Part shown: positions 7,765 to 15,118 of the stretch, one piece after another | Numbering within the stretch: the first letter of the stretch is position 1 | Layout: each line of letters starts with the position of its first letter | NCBI GenBank assembly: GCA_030426865.1 | Contig: JAUHXN010000019.1 | Coordinates: 1 to 20,066 of the forward strand | Direction of reading: 5' to 3' | Source: a bacterium | Lineage (GTDB): Bacteria > Bacteroidota > Ignavibacteria > Kapaibacteriales > UBA2268 | Length of the DNA: 20,066 nucleotides | Position numbers and translations under genes: made by a program | Notes under the pieces: generated by a model | Database searches by the model: none | What the model saw: the letters and a program-made list of their open reading frames with translations, nothing else | Told to the model about the DNA's origin: nothing

Positions 7765-8546
7765 TTGTCAAATATTTCCATTAGTAAATCAACACCATCA
7801 GTTAATGCTGCTGGCCCTGGCTGCAGTATAATTTCTGAAGGTAATTCGTATATCTCATCATCTATTACAAATGTGAGTTTTTCCCAACCATTTCGGTTTA
7901 GGACAGTATCTTTTTTAAATTTTTTACCACACCAAGATGCAAGCATAATATCGGCATCACGTTCTAGTACTCTATCAGGCGAGTCTAAAATTCTATCCTT
8001 AGCATGGAATTTGAAGCTCAAATCCGAATAAACGTCAGTTCCACCGCATAGCTCAATAATCTCACTTACCCATGATATTCCTGTTATTATGGGATCATCC
8101 CATTCTTCGAAATATACTCTGGGCTTATGTTTTCTACTCAAGCCTTTTGTCTTTGCTATTTCTAATTTATTGCTAATACTATTAGCAAATTCAAGGGCAT
8201 CTTCATACCTGCCTACTAATGCGCCTAGCTGTTCTATGAATATTAATATACCTGCAATTGTCCTGTGGTTAAAACACATAACATTTTGACCAGCTTTAAT
8301 TAGTTCAGCACATATATCAGCTTGTAAGTCAGACCAAGCTATAATCAAATCTGGCTCTAACTCGAGTATCTTGTCAATTTTGGCATCTATATAACGAGAA
8401 ACAACAGGTTTTTCTTTCCTCGCTCTTTTAGGGCGTTTCACGAATTGAGTTATTCCAACTATTAATTCTTCTGCACCAATACTATAAAGTGTCTCAGTTG
8501 TTTCTTCCGTAAGGCAGACTATTCTTTTGGGTAAATTCTCGTACAT
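7743..8546 (-). CDS. BtuF-like (COG0614) binding protein without signal peptide
   Basis: Member of the periplasmic-binding-protein-like family usually annotated cobalamin-binding protein (BtuF/FepB fold, COG0614). Residues 6-35 (PKRIVCLTEETTETLYSIGAEELIVGIT) are the standard opening strand and helix; PDLIIAW (64-70) follows. Later come KPRVYFEEWDDPIITGISWVSEIIELCGG (143-171 region, WVSEII motif), a SWCGKKF motif (about 203-209) and EIILQPGPAALTDGVD (about 238-253), all typical of the signal-peptide-less branch. The chain starts right at the fold, with no hydrophobic leader and no usable start further upstream, so the protein should stay in the cytoplasm. Length 267 matches that branch. First gene of the unit, overlapping the T9SS gene by 22 bases. 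No BtuC/BtuD is nearby. Its ligand (a corrinoid or something else) and role are unproven. Confidence 0.85.
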   Translation of the reverse strand: MYENLPKRIVCLTEETTETLYSIGAEELIVGITQFVKRPKRARKEKPVVSRYIDAKIDKILELEPDLIIAWSDLQADICAELIKAGQNVMCFNHRTIAGILIFIEQLGALVGRYEDALEFANSISNKLEIAKTKGLSRKHKPRVYFEEWDDPIITGISWVSEIIELCGGTDVYSDLSFKFHAKDRILDSPDRVLERDADIMLASWCGKKFKKDTVLNRNGWEKLTFVIDDEIYELPSEIILQPGPAALTDGVDLLMEIFDKWESKQK

Positions 8547-8764
8547 TTTTAAAGTATTTTGATGAATAATTCTGCTTACAAAGACAAAATAGTAAATAAT
8601 AGATTTTAAATCATAGGTATTATTACTTAATATGCTAATTTATTACATCTTAGCTAATATACAGTAACTAATTAAAAAAAAATATTTTAACTATTCCATA
8701 ACCTAATTAGATTCTCTTCGTTTTAATAAGTAATATTTTTAAACTATTTGAAAAAGGTACAAAA
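8547..8764. other. Divergent intergenic region
   Basis: This AT-rich stretch separates the minus-strand BtuF-like operon from the plus-strand lipoprotein-murQ unit, so it must hold promoters for both. I found no full match to TTTG-N19-21-TAnnTTTG on either strand; the nearest on the minus strand is TGTCTTTG at 8586-8579, with one mismatch and no matching upstream box. No gene or hairpin stands out. Confidence 0.5.
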
Positions 8765-9307
8765 ATGAAATATCTACTTTTATCAATAACTATGCTCATA
8801 GGACTGTCGTCTTGTACATATCACAACAATGATCACGACCATCCCGCAATATACAAATCAGATTATACTACATTTGTATATACTATTAATCCTAATAATT
8901 GGGTAGATAATGGTGATGGACTATTCTCTGAAATAAATGCACCAGAACTGACAAATGATATGCTCAAATTCGGTTATTTCATTACTTATATAAACATAGG
9001 TACTGAGAATGAACCAGTTTACAGCGAATTGCCTCAAACCTTATTTTTCACTGATAACTTAGGAACCCCATATACTATTGAAATGTATCCAACATATAGA
9101 AATGGATCTGTCAGAATAGAATATTTTGATACACACCCTGACAATAAACAATTCCCGACTAGTTCTTACACATACCGTACTGTAATTATTAGTGACCCTT
9201 ATGTAGTTAATGGGTTGAAAAACAATGAAATTTCAAGAGAATATGAGTCTGTAATACAGGCCATGAACGATCAAGCTATAGACAATAAACAAGTAATACT
9301 TGACTAA
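8765..9307 (+). CDS. Hypothetical lipoprotein coupled to murQ
   Basis: Small exported lipoprotein of unknown function. The signal peptide (MKYLLLSITMLIGLSS) ends in an LSSC lipobox with the cysteine at residue 17. The mature N-terminus is rich in His/Asp/Asn (HNNDHDHP, 20-27), which could bind metal, though this is speculative. The rest (30-170) reads as beta strands with aromatic residues and resembles small Bacteroidota lipoproteins with a Trp early on, a PELT..ML..G segment and a SELP motif (here 42-97). Its stop overlaps the ATG of murQ by one base (TAATG, 9305-9309), so the two are very likely cotranscribed and translationally coupled. A link to cell-wall recycling is inferred only from this coupling. 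Confidence 0.75.
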   Translation: MKYLLLSITMLIGLSSCTYHNNDHDHPAIYKSDYTTFVYTINPNNWVDNGDGLFSEINAPELTNDMLKFGYFITYINIGTENEPVYSELPQTLFFTDNLGTPYTIEMYPTYRNGSVRIEYFDTHPDNKQFPTSSYTYRTVIISDPYVVNGLKNNEISREYESVIQAMNDQAIDNKQVILD

Positions 9308-10230
9308 TGGCAGAATCTGAATTATTTAAACATATAACATCTTTATCGACGGAGCAGAATAATCCTGCTTCGTCCGATATTGATATAGCTTCAACACGTG
9401 AAATAGTTGATATTATTAACTCTCAAGATAAACTAGTAGCTGAAGCAGTAGAGCAAGAACTAGACAATATAACAACAGCAGTAGATGGCATTGTAGAGAG
9501 GTTCAAGCGAGGTGGAAGACTATTCTATTTTGGAGCTGGTACTAGCGGTCGATTGGGAGTGCTCGATGCTTCTGAGTGCCCCCCTACATTTGGTTCTGAG
9601 CCTACTTTAGTTCAAGGTAGAATAGCTGGTGGCAAAGACGCTATGTTCGTAGCACAAGAAGGAGCAGAAGACGATCCTCATATAGGTGCAGATGAAGTTG
9701 TGATGTCTGGTCTAAAAGAACAAGATATATGCTGTGGTATAGCGGCTTCTGGTAGAACACCTTACGTATTAGGAGCAATCCAAAAAGCCAGAGACATTGG
9801 TTGCTTTACTATATTAGTAACTACAGCAGGACATACAGCTATACAAGAAATGGGAATAAGAGCAGATGTAATAATCTCACCAAACGTAGGCCCAGAGGTA
9901 GTAGCTGGATCTACAAGAATGAAGTCAGGAACAGCACAGAAGATGGTGCTGAATATGCTAACTACTGCTGCTATGGTACGAATGGGTAAGACATACGGAA
10001 ACGTGATGGTTGACCTAAAACAATCTAATGCAAAGCTAAAAGAACGTTCCAAAAAGATACTAATGACTATTTGCGAAATAGATTATGATACTGCTGCTCA
10101 ACTATTAGAAGACAGCGGACACCACGTTAAAACAGCAATAGTTATGTCCCTACTTAATTGCTCCAGAGATGAAGCAACTACAAAGCTAACCCAAACCGAT
10201 GGGTTCATAAAGAAAGCAGTGAAATCATAA
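9307..10230 (+). CDS. murQ: N-acetylmuramic acid 6-phosphate etherase
   Basis: MurQ cleaves the lactyl ether of MurNAc-6-phosphate to GlcNAc-6-phosphate plus D-lactate in cytoplasmic peptidoglycan recycling or MurNAc use. The chain is 307 residues (E. coli about 298) with one SIS domain. The signature FGAGTSGRLGVLDASECPPTFG (75-96) is intact, as is the VGPEVVAGSTRMKSGTAQKMVLNML block (about 194-218). Glu90 in DASEC and Glu121 in EGAED match the two glutamates implicated in E. coli catalysis, by alignment from memory. The C-terminal part (about 250-305) is the usual small helical domain ending in DGFIKKA. Upstream it is coupled to a lipoprotein; downstream, after 80 bases, is a DUF819 membrane protein. 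No nagZ, ampG or MurNAc kinase is in the window. Confidence 0.96.
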   Translation: MAESELFKHITSLSTEQNNPASSDIDIASTREIVDIINSQDKLVAEAVEQELDNITTAVDGIVERFKRGGRLFYFGAGTSGRLGVLDASECPPTFGSEPTLVQGRIAGGKDAMFVAQEGAEDDPHIGADEVVMSGLKEQDICCGIAASGRTPYVLGAIQKARDIGCFTILVTTAGHTAIQEMGIRADVIISPNVGPEVVAGSTRMKSGTAQKMVLNMLTTAAMVRMGKTYGNVMVDLKQSNAKLKERSKKILMTICEIDYDTAAQLLEDSGHHVKTAIVMSLLNCSRDEATTKLTQTDGFIKKAVKS

Positions 10231-10310
10231 AAAAATAAAACCATAACACTTATTTTTAGTATATTAGGCGTATTTTAATAACGAAATTCACTTAATTACT
10301 CGGATTTGAT

Positions 10311-11552
10311 ATGCCTTTATTTCCCCAAGATCAGATAGTATTTGGTATTCTTGCTCTCACATTAGGATTTGTTTTCTACTCATCAAGTTCTGAAAACAAG
10401 ATTTTCAAGAAATTCTATGCGGTTATTCCGGCATTGTTAATGTGTTATCTGATACCTTCGCTTTTCAATACTTTTGGGGTGATTTCCGATGGCTCATCTA
10501 GTCTATACTCAATGGCGAAAGATTACCTTTTACCAACGAGTTTGGTGTTACTTACACTTAGTATAGATTTCAAAGGGATATTAAAACTGGGTAACAAAGC
10601 ACTAATAATGTTCTTTACCGCAACTGCAGGTATAGTTATTGGTGGTCCAGTAGCAGTACTAGTATTGTCCTATATTTCGCCCGATGTGGTCGGTGGAGTT
10701 GGCAATGACGCAGTATGGAGAGGACTTGCTACATTAGCTGGTAGTTGGATTGGTGGCGGTGCTAACCAAGCTGCAATGTTAGAAATGTATGAGTACAATC
10801 AATCATTCTACGCTGGAATGGTAGCGGTAGATATAATAGTTGCGAATATATGGATGGCATTCTTACTATGGGGAGCTGGAAGAAGCGAGGCGATGGATAA
10901 GTGGCTAAAAGCAGATTCATCGGCTATAGACAAACTAAAAGAAACGATGGAAAACTATAGACTATCAGTACAGAAAATGCCTACCCTAACTGACACTATG
11001 GTAATACTAGGTGTCGGGTTTGGTGCTACATCTTTTTCACATTTCGCAGCTAATATAATAACAAACTTCATAGAAACTAGTGGCTCTGTAGCTATGCAAC
11101 AATCTGTACTTAATAGCCATTTCTTTTGGTTAGTTGTAACAGCTACTACTATAGGATTATTGCTCTCATTCACTAAAGCACGTAACCTAGAGGGCGCTGG
11201 AGCATCACGCATAGGCAGTGTGTTCATATATATATTAGTAGCAACAATCGGTATGAAAATGGATGTAACACAAACGTTTGACAATCCCGGATTATTAGCT
11301 GTCGGACTAATTTGGATGGGATTCCACGTAATACTACTATTCGTTGTAGCAAAAATTATACGAGCACCTTTCTTCTTCCTAGCAGTAGGTAGTAAAGCAA
11401 ACGTTGGTGGTGCAGCATCGGCTCCAGTAGTAGCTTCTGCCTTCCATCCATCTTTAGCATCTGTAGGTGTATTACTCGCAGTACTTGGCTATGCACTAGG
11501 TACTTACGGTGCAATACTAGCTGCGGAGATGATGAGAGTAGTAGCACCGTAA
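10311..11552 (+). CDS. DUF819 (YjcL-like) family membrane protein
   Basis: Integral membrane protein of the DUF819 family, with about ten to eleven hydrophobic helices over 413 residues, matching family length. Typical features are MAKDYLLPTSLVLLTLSIDFKGI-like (68-90, PTSLVLL), GSWIGGGANQAAM (about 144-156), the repeated-looking C-terminal KANVGGAASAPVVASAF (about 363-379) and a final LGYALGTYGAILAAEMM segment. The paired GGGAN and GGAASAP glycine/proline-rich breaks suggest an inverted-repeat transporter fold, as in sodium-coupled symporters; this is inference. Substrate unknown. It follows murQ by 80 bases with no convincing terminator, so it may share its transcript. A role in moving a cell-wall sugar would fit, but is only a guess. 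Confidence 0.85.
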   Translation: MPLFPQDQIVFGILALTLGFVFYSSSSENKIFKKFYAVIPALLMCYLIPSLFNTFGVISDGSSSLYSMAKDYLLPTSLVLLTLSIDFKGILKLGNKALIMFFTATAGIVIGGPVAVLVLSYISPDVVGGVGNDAVWRGLATLAGSWIGGGANQAAMLEMYEYNQSFYAGMVAVDIIVANIWMAFLLWGAGRSEAMDKWLKADSSAIDKLKETMENYRLSVQKMPTLTDTMVILGVGFGATSFSHFAANIITNFIETSGSVAMQQSVLNSHFFWLVVTATTIGLLLSFTKARNLEGAGASRIGSVFIYILVATIGMKMDVTQTFDNPGLLAVGLIWMGFHVILLFVVAKIIRAPFFFLAVGSKANVGGAASAPVVASAFHPSLASVGVLLAVLGYALGTYGAILAAEMMRVVAP

Positions 11553-11579
11553 CAGATTATTTAATAGATAGTTTAATTC

Positions 11580-11613
11580 CCTCAAAACTATTGTAATTCA
11601 ATAGTATGAGAGG
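11580..11613. other. Inverted repeat after the DUF819 gene
   Basis: ACTATTG (11587-11593) pairs with CAATAGT (11599-11605) around TAATT. CTC (11581-11583) and GAG (11608-11610) extend the stem across small internal loops. There is no T tract after it, so it is not a standard intrinsic terminator; it may end or stabilise the murQ-DUF819 mRNA. Confidence 0.4.
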
Positions 11614-11644
11614 ATATGTAGTGTCCGATGGATCCAGATTCTAA

Positions 11645-11684
11645 TTGCAAGTCCCTCCTTGAGGAGGGATTTAGGGAGGTGTTT
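11645..11684. repeat. Intergenic hairpin repeat (CCCTCCT/AGGAGGG)
   Basis: TCCCTCCT (11652-11659) is followed after TG by AGGAGGGA (11662-11669), then TTTAGGGAGGT. Repeats of this wording are common between genes in Bacteroidota, recalled rather than searched. The rest of the gap 11553-12034 holds the inverted repeat at 11580, a tiny relic ORF at 11835, a short direct repeat at 11928-11954 and a candidate promoter at 11980; I see nothing else in it. Confidence 0.5.
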
Positions 11685-11834
11685 CTTCTATCAGCTAACA
11701 CTTGCATTATTCCACTCATTTTAATTTGTTTAGATATGTGAACAGAGCTAAAAAATAAAACTTCACTCTTATTGAGACATTTTCGCCATTCATGTGTCTT
11801 TATATATATAAACTAACCAATTTAAAAAAAAGAT

Positions 11835-11888
11835 ATGAAATACTTAATTTATATACTTCTTATTCTTTATTTCAAGCAAAGTCAATAA
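11835..11888 (+). pseudogene. Signal-peptide-like mini-ORF, probable gene relic
   Basis: ATG at 11835 opens 17 codons, MKYLIYILLILYFKQSQ, then TAA. This is just the length and make-up of a signal peptide ending at SQ. The next gene starts MKY and also cleaves around YSQ. No homologous mature region follows in any frame. It looks like a decayed or truncated paralog of the 12035 gene, or a chance ORF. Confidence 0.3.
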
Positions 11889-11927
11889 TAAAATTGGGTC
11901 GTTAAGGAGCCGGTATACTTAGGATAT

Positions 11928-11954
11928 TGATTCCATACATATAGTGATTCCATA
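11928..11954. repeat. Short direct repeat
   Basis: TGATTCCATA occurs at 11928-11937 and again at 11945-11954, a 17-base period. It could be an operator-like pair upstream of the 12035 gene, or slippage in AT-rich DNA. Confidence 0.35.
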
Positions 11955-11979
11955 TAGTAGGTATAAATATACGCTTTAG

Positions 11980-12011
11980 TTTGTTTTTCATTTAAAAATA
12001 ATATAATTTTA
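11980..12011 (+). promoter_or_regulatory. Candidate Bacteroidota-type promoter for the 12035 gene
   Basis: TTTG (11980-11983), a 20-base spacer and TAATTTTA (12004-12011) match TTTG-N19-21-TAnnTTTG except for the last base. The start codon lies 23 bases downstream, giving a short leader. It would be expressed independently of murQ-DUF819. Confidence 0.45.
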
Positions 12012-12034
12012 ATGACAAATATTATTTAATAAAA

Positions 12035-13672
12035 GTGAAATATATGATACAAAGACTCTGCTTCCTTTTCCTTCTATTTGCAACTACCTTATATAGTCAA
12101 GAAATAGAAATACCTGATGATTTATTCCCTATCGAAGGTGCTTCGAAAATTTTGTATAGCTATGAGTTTGATGATGCACCCTATTTCCTCGAAAGACTGA
12201 ACCAAGATACTTTTCTAATTATGACATTAGATGGTAATGACATTGAGTTACATAATTATAGCTTAAGTAAAGATACTACAGAATTAAAGTTGGAATTTGA
12301 GTATGATGATGATGAATCAATAGAGAATTATTTAATTAGGGGGAATGAGTTATTACTATTTACCACTTACGCAACAAAAGAAAGTATAATAGGTAAAGGG
12401 GCTACCGGTTTTCTTGATAAGTTAATTACAATTGATTTGGATAGTTATGAAATCAAAGATTGTAAATATGTGTTTTCTAGTTACAATTCAGAGGATTTTG
12501 AGTATACAAATTGGGATAATGACTGTGAGTTTTGCAGTGACACAGTAAATGAAGACTTATTCACAATAAATTATGAGAAATTAGAAATAATTCCAAATGA
12601 GTATAAAGAATTAAGGATAACATTCAACAAAGATAGTACTGTAAAAAATTACTTAGGTATTACTTACAGTGAAGGAGAAAGAGAAAGGTACATTTATTCA
12701 TGGAATTTAAATCTTAAAACTTTTGAAAGCACTACAAGTCTGATTAAGTTTGAAGATGAAGGTGCTTGGCTGCATGTAAATTATGTCTATTTAGATGATG
12801 AAAACAACGTTTTTTTTCTTGGTGAGCAATATGAAAATAAAAAAAACAGCAGAGTAATTGTCGCTTCAAAAATAACGCCAGAAGGTGTGATAACCACTAA
12901 TTATAAAGATATCTCTCATATTAAAAATAGAAATTGGATTACACATGGAACATTTGAACAGTTTAAAAATGAAGATAGCAAACTTTCATTATTTGGATAT
13001 ACTAAGCATGGCGACAATAATAAATGGTACGAAGATCCAAATGCATCTATTATCTTATTAGAGCTTAATCTTAAAACTTTAGATATTGATTATAAAGAGA
13101 AAACTATTTCAATTGTTGAAGGTAAAAAATTGAATAATAGTGATTACGACCTAAGGTTTAATTGTATTAATAAAGTTATAGAAACCAAAGATGGTTATAC
13201 TCTACTTACAGAAACTTACGATACCAAGGGGTCTACTAAAAGTTACAATTATGAAAGTAATACGTTATTTAGTGCTGTTTTAGAAGATATAAATCTCATC
13301 TCATTGGATAAGGAATTAAATATTAGATGGAACAAGCACATAAACCGCGATTTTAGAGATATCCGATTAAATATGGGCCCCAAAAAAGGTATTTATAATG
13401 ATAGGTTTAACACTAGTTCTTTATATTTAAAACCAGACGTTTATGAAAATGAAATTACATTCACTTATACAACTACTTTACCTGAAGATGAAATAATAAG
13501 AGTTAGCTTTGATGTAAATACTGGTGAAAAAATCTATCAGCAATCAATTTTCGAAAATGATGGAACAATGAGCTATTTTCCTTGGAATCATTACGAAATA
13601 AGAGACGAAGAATATGTTGGAATATTAAATAAAGCAGGCTATTATATAGTTAGGTACAAATTATTTAAATAG
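12035..13672 (+). CDS. Unrecognised secreted protein
   Basis: I do not recognise a family. Residues 1-22 are a signal peptide (K2, R7, core LCFLFLLFATTLY, cleavage after YSQ). The mature 520 residues are acidic, Asp/Asn/Tyr/Lys-rich and look all-beta, with repeated strand-turn phrases such as NLNLKTFESTT (about 223-233) and ELNLKTLDIDY (about 346-356), as in an exported propeller or repeated-sheet protein. A pair of cysteines (CEFC, about 166-169) could form a disulfide. There is no T9SS sorting tail and no lipobox, so it is probably periplasmic. The start is GTG at 12035; an ATG at 12044 is possible, but the MKY opening resembles the relic ORF at 11835. It looks more AT-rich than the flanking genes. 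It stands alone, with its own candidate promoter and a hairpin terminator after it. Confidence 0.7.
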   Translation: MKYMIQRLCFLFLLFATTLYSQEIEIPDDLFPIEGASKILYSYEFDDAPYFLERLNQDTFLIMTLDGNDIELHNYSLSKDTTELKLEFEYDDDESIENYLIRGNELLLFTTYATKESIIGKGATGFLDKLITIDLDSYEIKDCKYVFSSYNSEDFEYTNWDNDCEFCSDTVNEDLFTINYEKLEIIPNEYKELRITFNKDSTVKNYLGITYSEGERERYIYSWNLNLKTFESTTSLIKFEDEGAWLHVNYVYLDDENNVFFLGEQYENKKNSRVIVASKITPEGVITTNYKDISHIKNRNWITHGTFEQFKNEDSKLSLFGYTKHGDNNKWYEDPNASIILLELNLKTLDIDYKEKTISIVEGKKLNNSDYDLRFNCINKVIETKDGYTLLTETYDTKGSTKSYNYESNTLFSAVLEDINLISLDKELNIRWNKHINRDFRDIRLNMGPKKGIYNDRFNTSSLYLKPDVYENEITFTYTTTLPEDEIIRVSFDVNTGEKIYQQSIFENDGTMSYFPWNHYEIRDEEYVGILNKAGYYIVRYKLFK

Positions 13673-13756
13673 TATGGCTCTATAAATAATTAATTCTTAT
13701 AATCCCGCCTATATAATCTGAGTAATTTATATTTTAGTAATTCAATAGTTAAATAA

Positions 13757-13795
13757 AAAAAAAGCTTCATCCTTTGGGGGAATGAAGCTTTTTTT
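13757..13795. terminator. Bidirectional intrinsic terminator
   Basis: A 14-bp stem pairs 13757-13770 with 13782-13795 (core GCTTCAT/ATGAAGC) around an 11-base loop, with an A tract on the left and a T tract on the right. It can end the plus-strand 12035 gene and, on the minus strand, tRNA-Thr and the long cysS-to-gmhA run. It starts 3 bases from the tRNA 3' end. Confidence 0.85.
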
Positions 13796-13798
13796 ATG

Positions 13799-13871
13799 AG
13801 CCGCCTATCGGATTCGAACCAATGACCTGCTGATTACAAATCAGCTGCTCTACCAACTGAGCTAAGGCGGC
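13799..13871 (-). tRNA. tRNA-Thr (anticodon TGT)
   Basis: On the minus strand a full 73-base cloverleaf folds: acceptor GCCGCCT/AGGCGGC, D arm with GCTCAGTTGGTAGAGC, anticodon stem GCTGA/TCAGC with loop TTTGTAA giving anticodon TGT (reads ACA and related Thr codons), and T arm with GGTTCGAATCC. The discriminator base is T and CCA is not encoded, so it must be added after transcription. It lies 73 bases after gmhA with its own promoter, and is followed at once by the hairpin terminator. Confidence 0.97.
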
Positions 13872-13885
13872 TTAAATTTAGAATG

Positions 13886-13918
13886 CAAAATTAAGACTTT
13901 TTATATATACAAACCAAA
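13886..13918 (-). promoter_or_regulatory. Bacteroidota-type promoter of tRNA-Thr
   Basis: On the minus strand TTTG (13918-13915), a 21-base spacer and TAATTTTG (13893-13886) match the Bacteroidota consensus TTTG-N19-21-TAnnTTTG exactly. The tRNA 5' end is 14 bases downstream, leaving a leader of a few bases. This is the clearest promoter in the window. Confidence 0.65.
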
Positions 13919-13944
13919 TTATTTTTCACTTTTTTTAAACTTTT

Positions 13945-14526
13945 TTACAAATAATTTACTTCTTCTATAATTCTGCACCAGATATGACCTATAAGTATAT
14001 GACATTCCTGGATTCTAGCAGTGACATTACTAGGAACCACTACAAAATCATCACAATCTGATTTTAATTTTCCGCCTTCGTTGCCTAATAAACCAATGGT
14101 CATTACACCTTTTTTCTTAGCTTCTTGTACAGCTCGAATTACATTTTCAGAATTTCCACTAGTACTTATAGCTATTAGTGCATCTCCTTTTTGACCAAAT
14201 GCCTCTACTCCTCGAGCAAAGATATTATCAAAACCAATGTCATTTCCACCTGCTGTTAGTATAGAAGTATCAACTGTGAGCGCCATAGCAGGTATAGCAG
14301 GACGATTAACCTCACTACGTAGGCGAACTACCAACTCAGCAGCTATGTGTTGACTATCAGCCGCACTACCGCCATTCCCACAAAGCATTATTTTGTTTCC
14401 AGACTTTATTACTTCTGCTAACTTGATAGCTATATCGTGGATCTCATCTGAGCAATATTGCATTAGCTTTTGCTTTACTTCTATACTCTGAGTGATTTCT
14501 TCTGCTATGCTATTTTTTCTTTGCAT
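13945..14526 (-). CDS. gmhA: Phosphoheptose isomerase (sedoheptulose 7-phosphate isomerase)
   Basis: GmhA converts sedoheptulose 7-phosphate to D-glycero-D-manno-heptose 7-phosphate, the first step toward ADP-heptose for LPS core, in the cytoplasm. It is a single SIS domain protein. From the ATG at 14526 it has 193 residues (E. coli 192). Motifs: MLCGNGGSAADSQHIAAELV (47-66) with the catalytic-type Glu64, phosphate-binding STSGNSENVI (121-130), and ARIQECHILIGH (170-181) with His176 as the expected second catalytic residue. I prefer ATG 14526 to the GTG at 14538, which adds four residues and lengthens the overlap with engB from 17 to 29 bases. Last protein gene of the long minus-strand run. 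Distant family relatives (DiaA, replication initiation) share the fold, but the catalytic residues favour GmhA. Confidence 0.93.
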   Translation of the reverse strand: MQRKNSIAEEITQSIEVKQKLMQYCSDEIHDIAIKLAEVIKSGNKIMLCGNGGSAADSQHIAAELVVRLRSEVNRPAIPAMALTVDTSILTAGGNDIGFDNIFARGVEAFGQKGDALIAISTSGNSENVIRAVQEAKKKGVMTIGLLGNEGGKLKSDCDDFVVVPSNVTARIQECHILIGHIWCRIIEEVNYL

Positions 14527-15118
14527 CTTTGAGCCCACGGTTTATAATACCTATTAGTTGATCTCTACCTACTCTAGTCACGGAAGAGTATGGCAATACA
14601 TCTATAACATGATTACACTGAGCAACTACTTCACGTATCTGCTCTTCTCTTTCTGTAATCGCTTTTTTAGAAAGTTTATCAGTTTTAGTAAGAACTATTA
14701 CATAGTTTATCCCAGCGTTTTCTAAAATTTCTATGATTGCCAGATCCCTTTCCATAGGGTCGTGACGGCTATCTATTAACATAGCTACAAAAATTAAGTC
14801 TTGACTATTAGATAAGTACTCTAAGTTGAATGCTTCCCACTTGTCACGGTATTGCTTGCCTTTAGTGGCAAAACCAAACCCTGGCATATCTACTAGATAC
14901 CAGCTTTCATCAACTAAGTAAAAGTTAATCTCTTGAGTCTTACCTGGTGTACTCGATGTACGAGCTAAGTTTTTACGAAATACAATACTATTAATTAGCG
15001 ACGACTTTCCGACATTGGAACGTCCCGCGAAAGCTATTTCAGGTAAGCCGTCATTTTGGAATTGCTCCTTAGTGACGGCACCTATTCTAAACTCTGCTTG
15101 GAAATAGTTTTTCTTCAC
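14510..15118 (-). CDS. engB: Ribosome biogenesis GTP-binding protein EngB/YsxC
   Basis: Small TRAFAC GTPase needed for late assembly of the large ribosomal subunit. The 202 residues match the family. G motifs are complete: G1 AGRSNVGKSS (31-40), G2 Thr in STPGKTQ (56-62), G3 DMPGFGF (77-83), G4 LTKTDKL (143-149) and G5 SSV (178-180). The start is GTG at 15118, chosen because no ATG exists before G1 and the family needs about 30 residues ahead of it. It shares one base with the stop of the cyclophilin gene (TAGTG, 15120-15116), and its end overlaps gmhA, so translation of the three is probably coupled. Confidence 0.96.
   Translation of the reverse strand: MKKNYFQAEFRIGAVTKEQFQNDGLPEIAFAGRSNVGKSSLINSIVFRKNLARTSSTPGKTQEINFYLVDESWYLVDMPGFGFATKGKQYRDKWEAFNLEYLSNSQDLIFVAMLIDSRHDPMERDLAIIEILENAGINYVIVLTKTDKLSKKAITEREEQIREVVAQCNHVIDVLPYSSVTRVGRDQLIGIINRGLKDAKKK

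Noticed and set aside
9762..10052. ORFs inside murQ on both strands
   Set aside because: Shadows of a clear MurQ reading frame; they show no recognisable motif.
10955..11547. Minus-strand ORFs within the DUF819 gene
   Set aside because: Antisense shadows of a well-supported membrane protein gene; no start signals or family features.
11928..11954. Start of a CRISPR array (repeated TGATTCCATA)
   Set aside because: Only two copies of 10 bases with a 7-base spacing; no array structure and no cas genes.
11553..13798. Genomic island integrated into tRNA-Thr
   Set aside because: No copy of the tRNA 3' end (CGGATTCGAACC on the plus strand) was found in the neighbouring segment, and there is no integrase gene.
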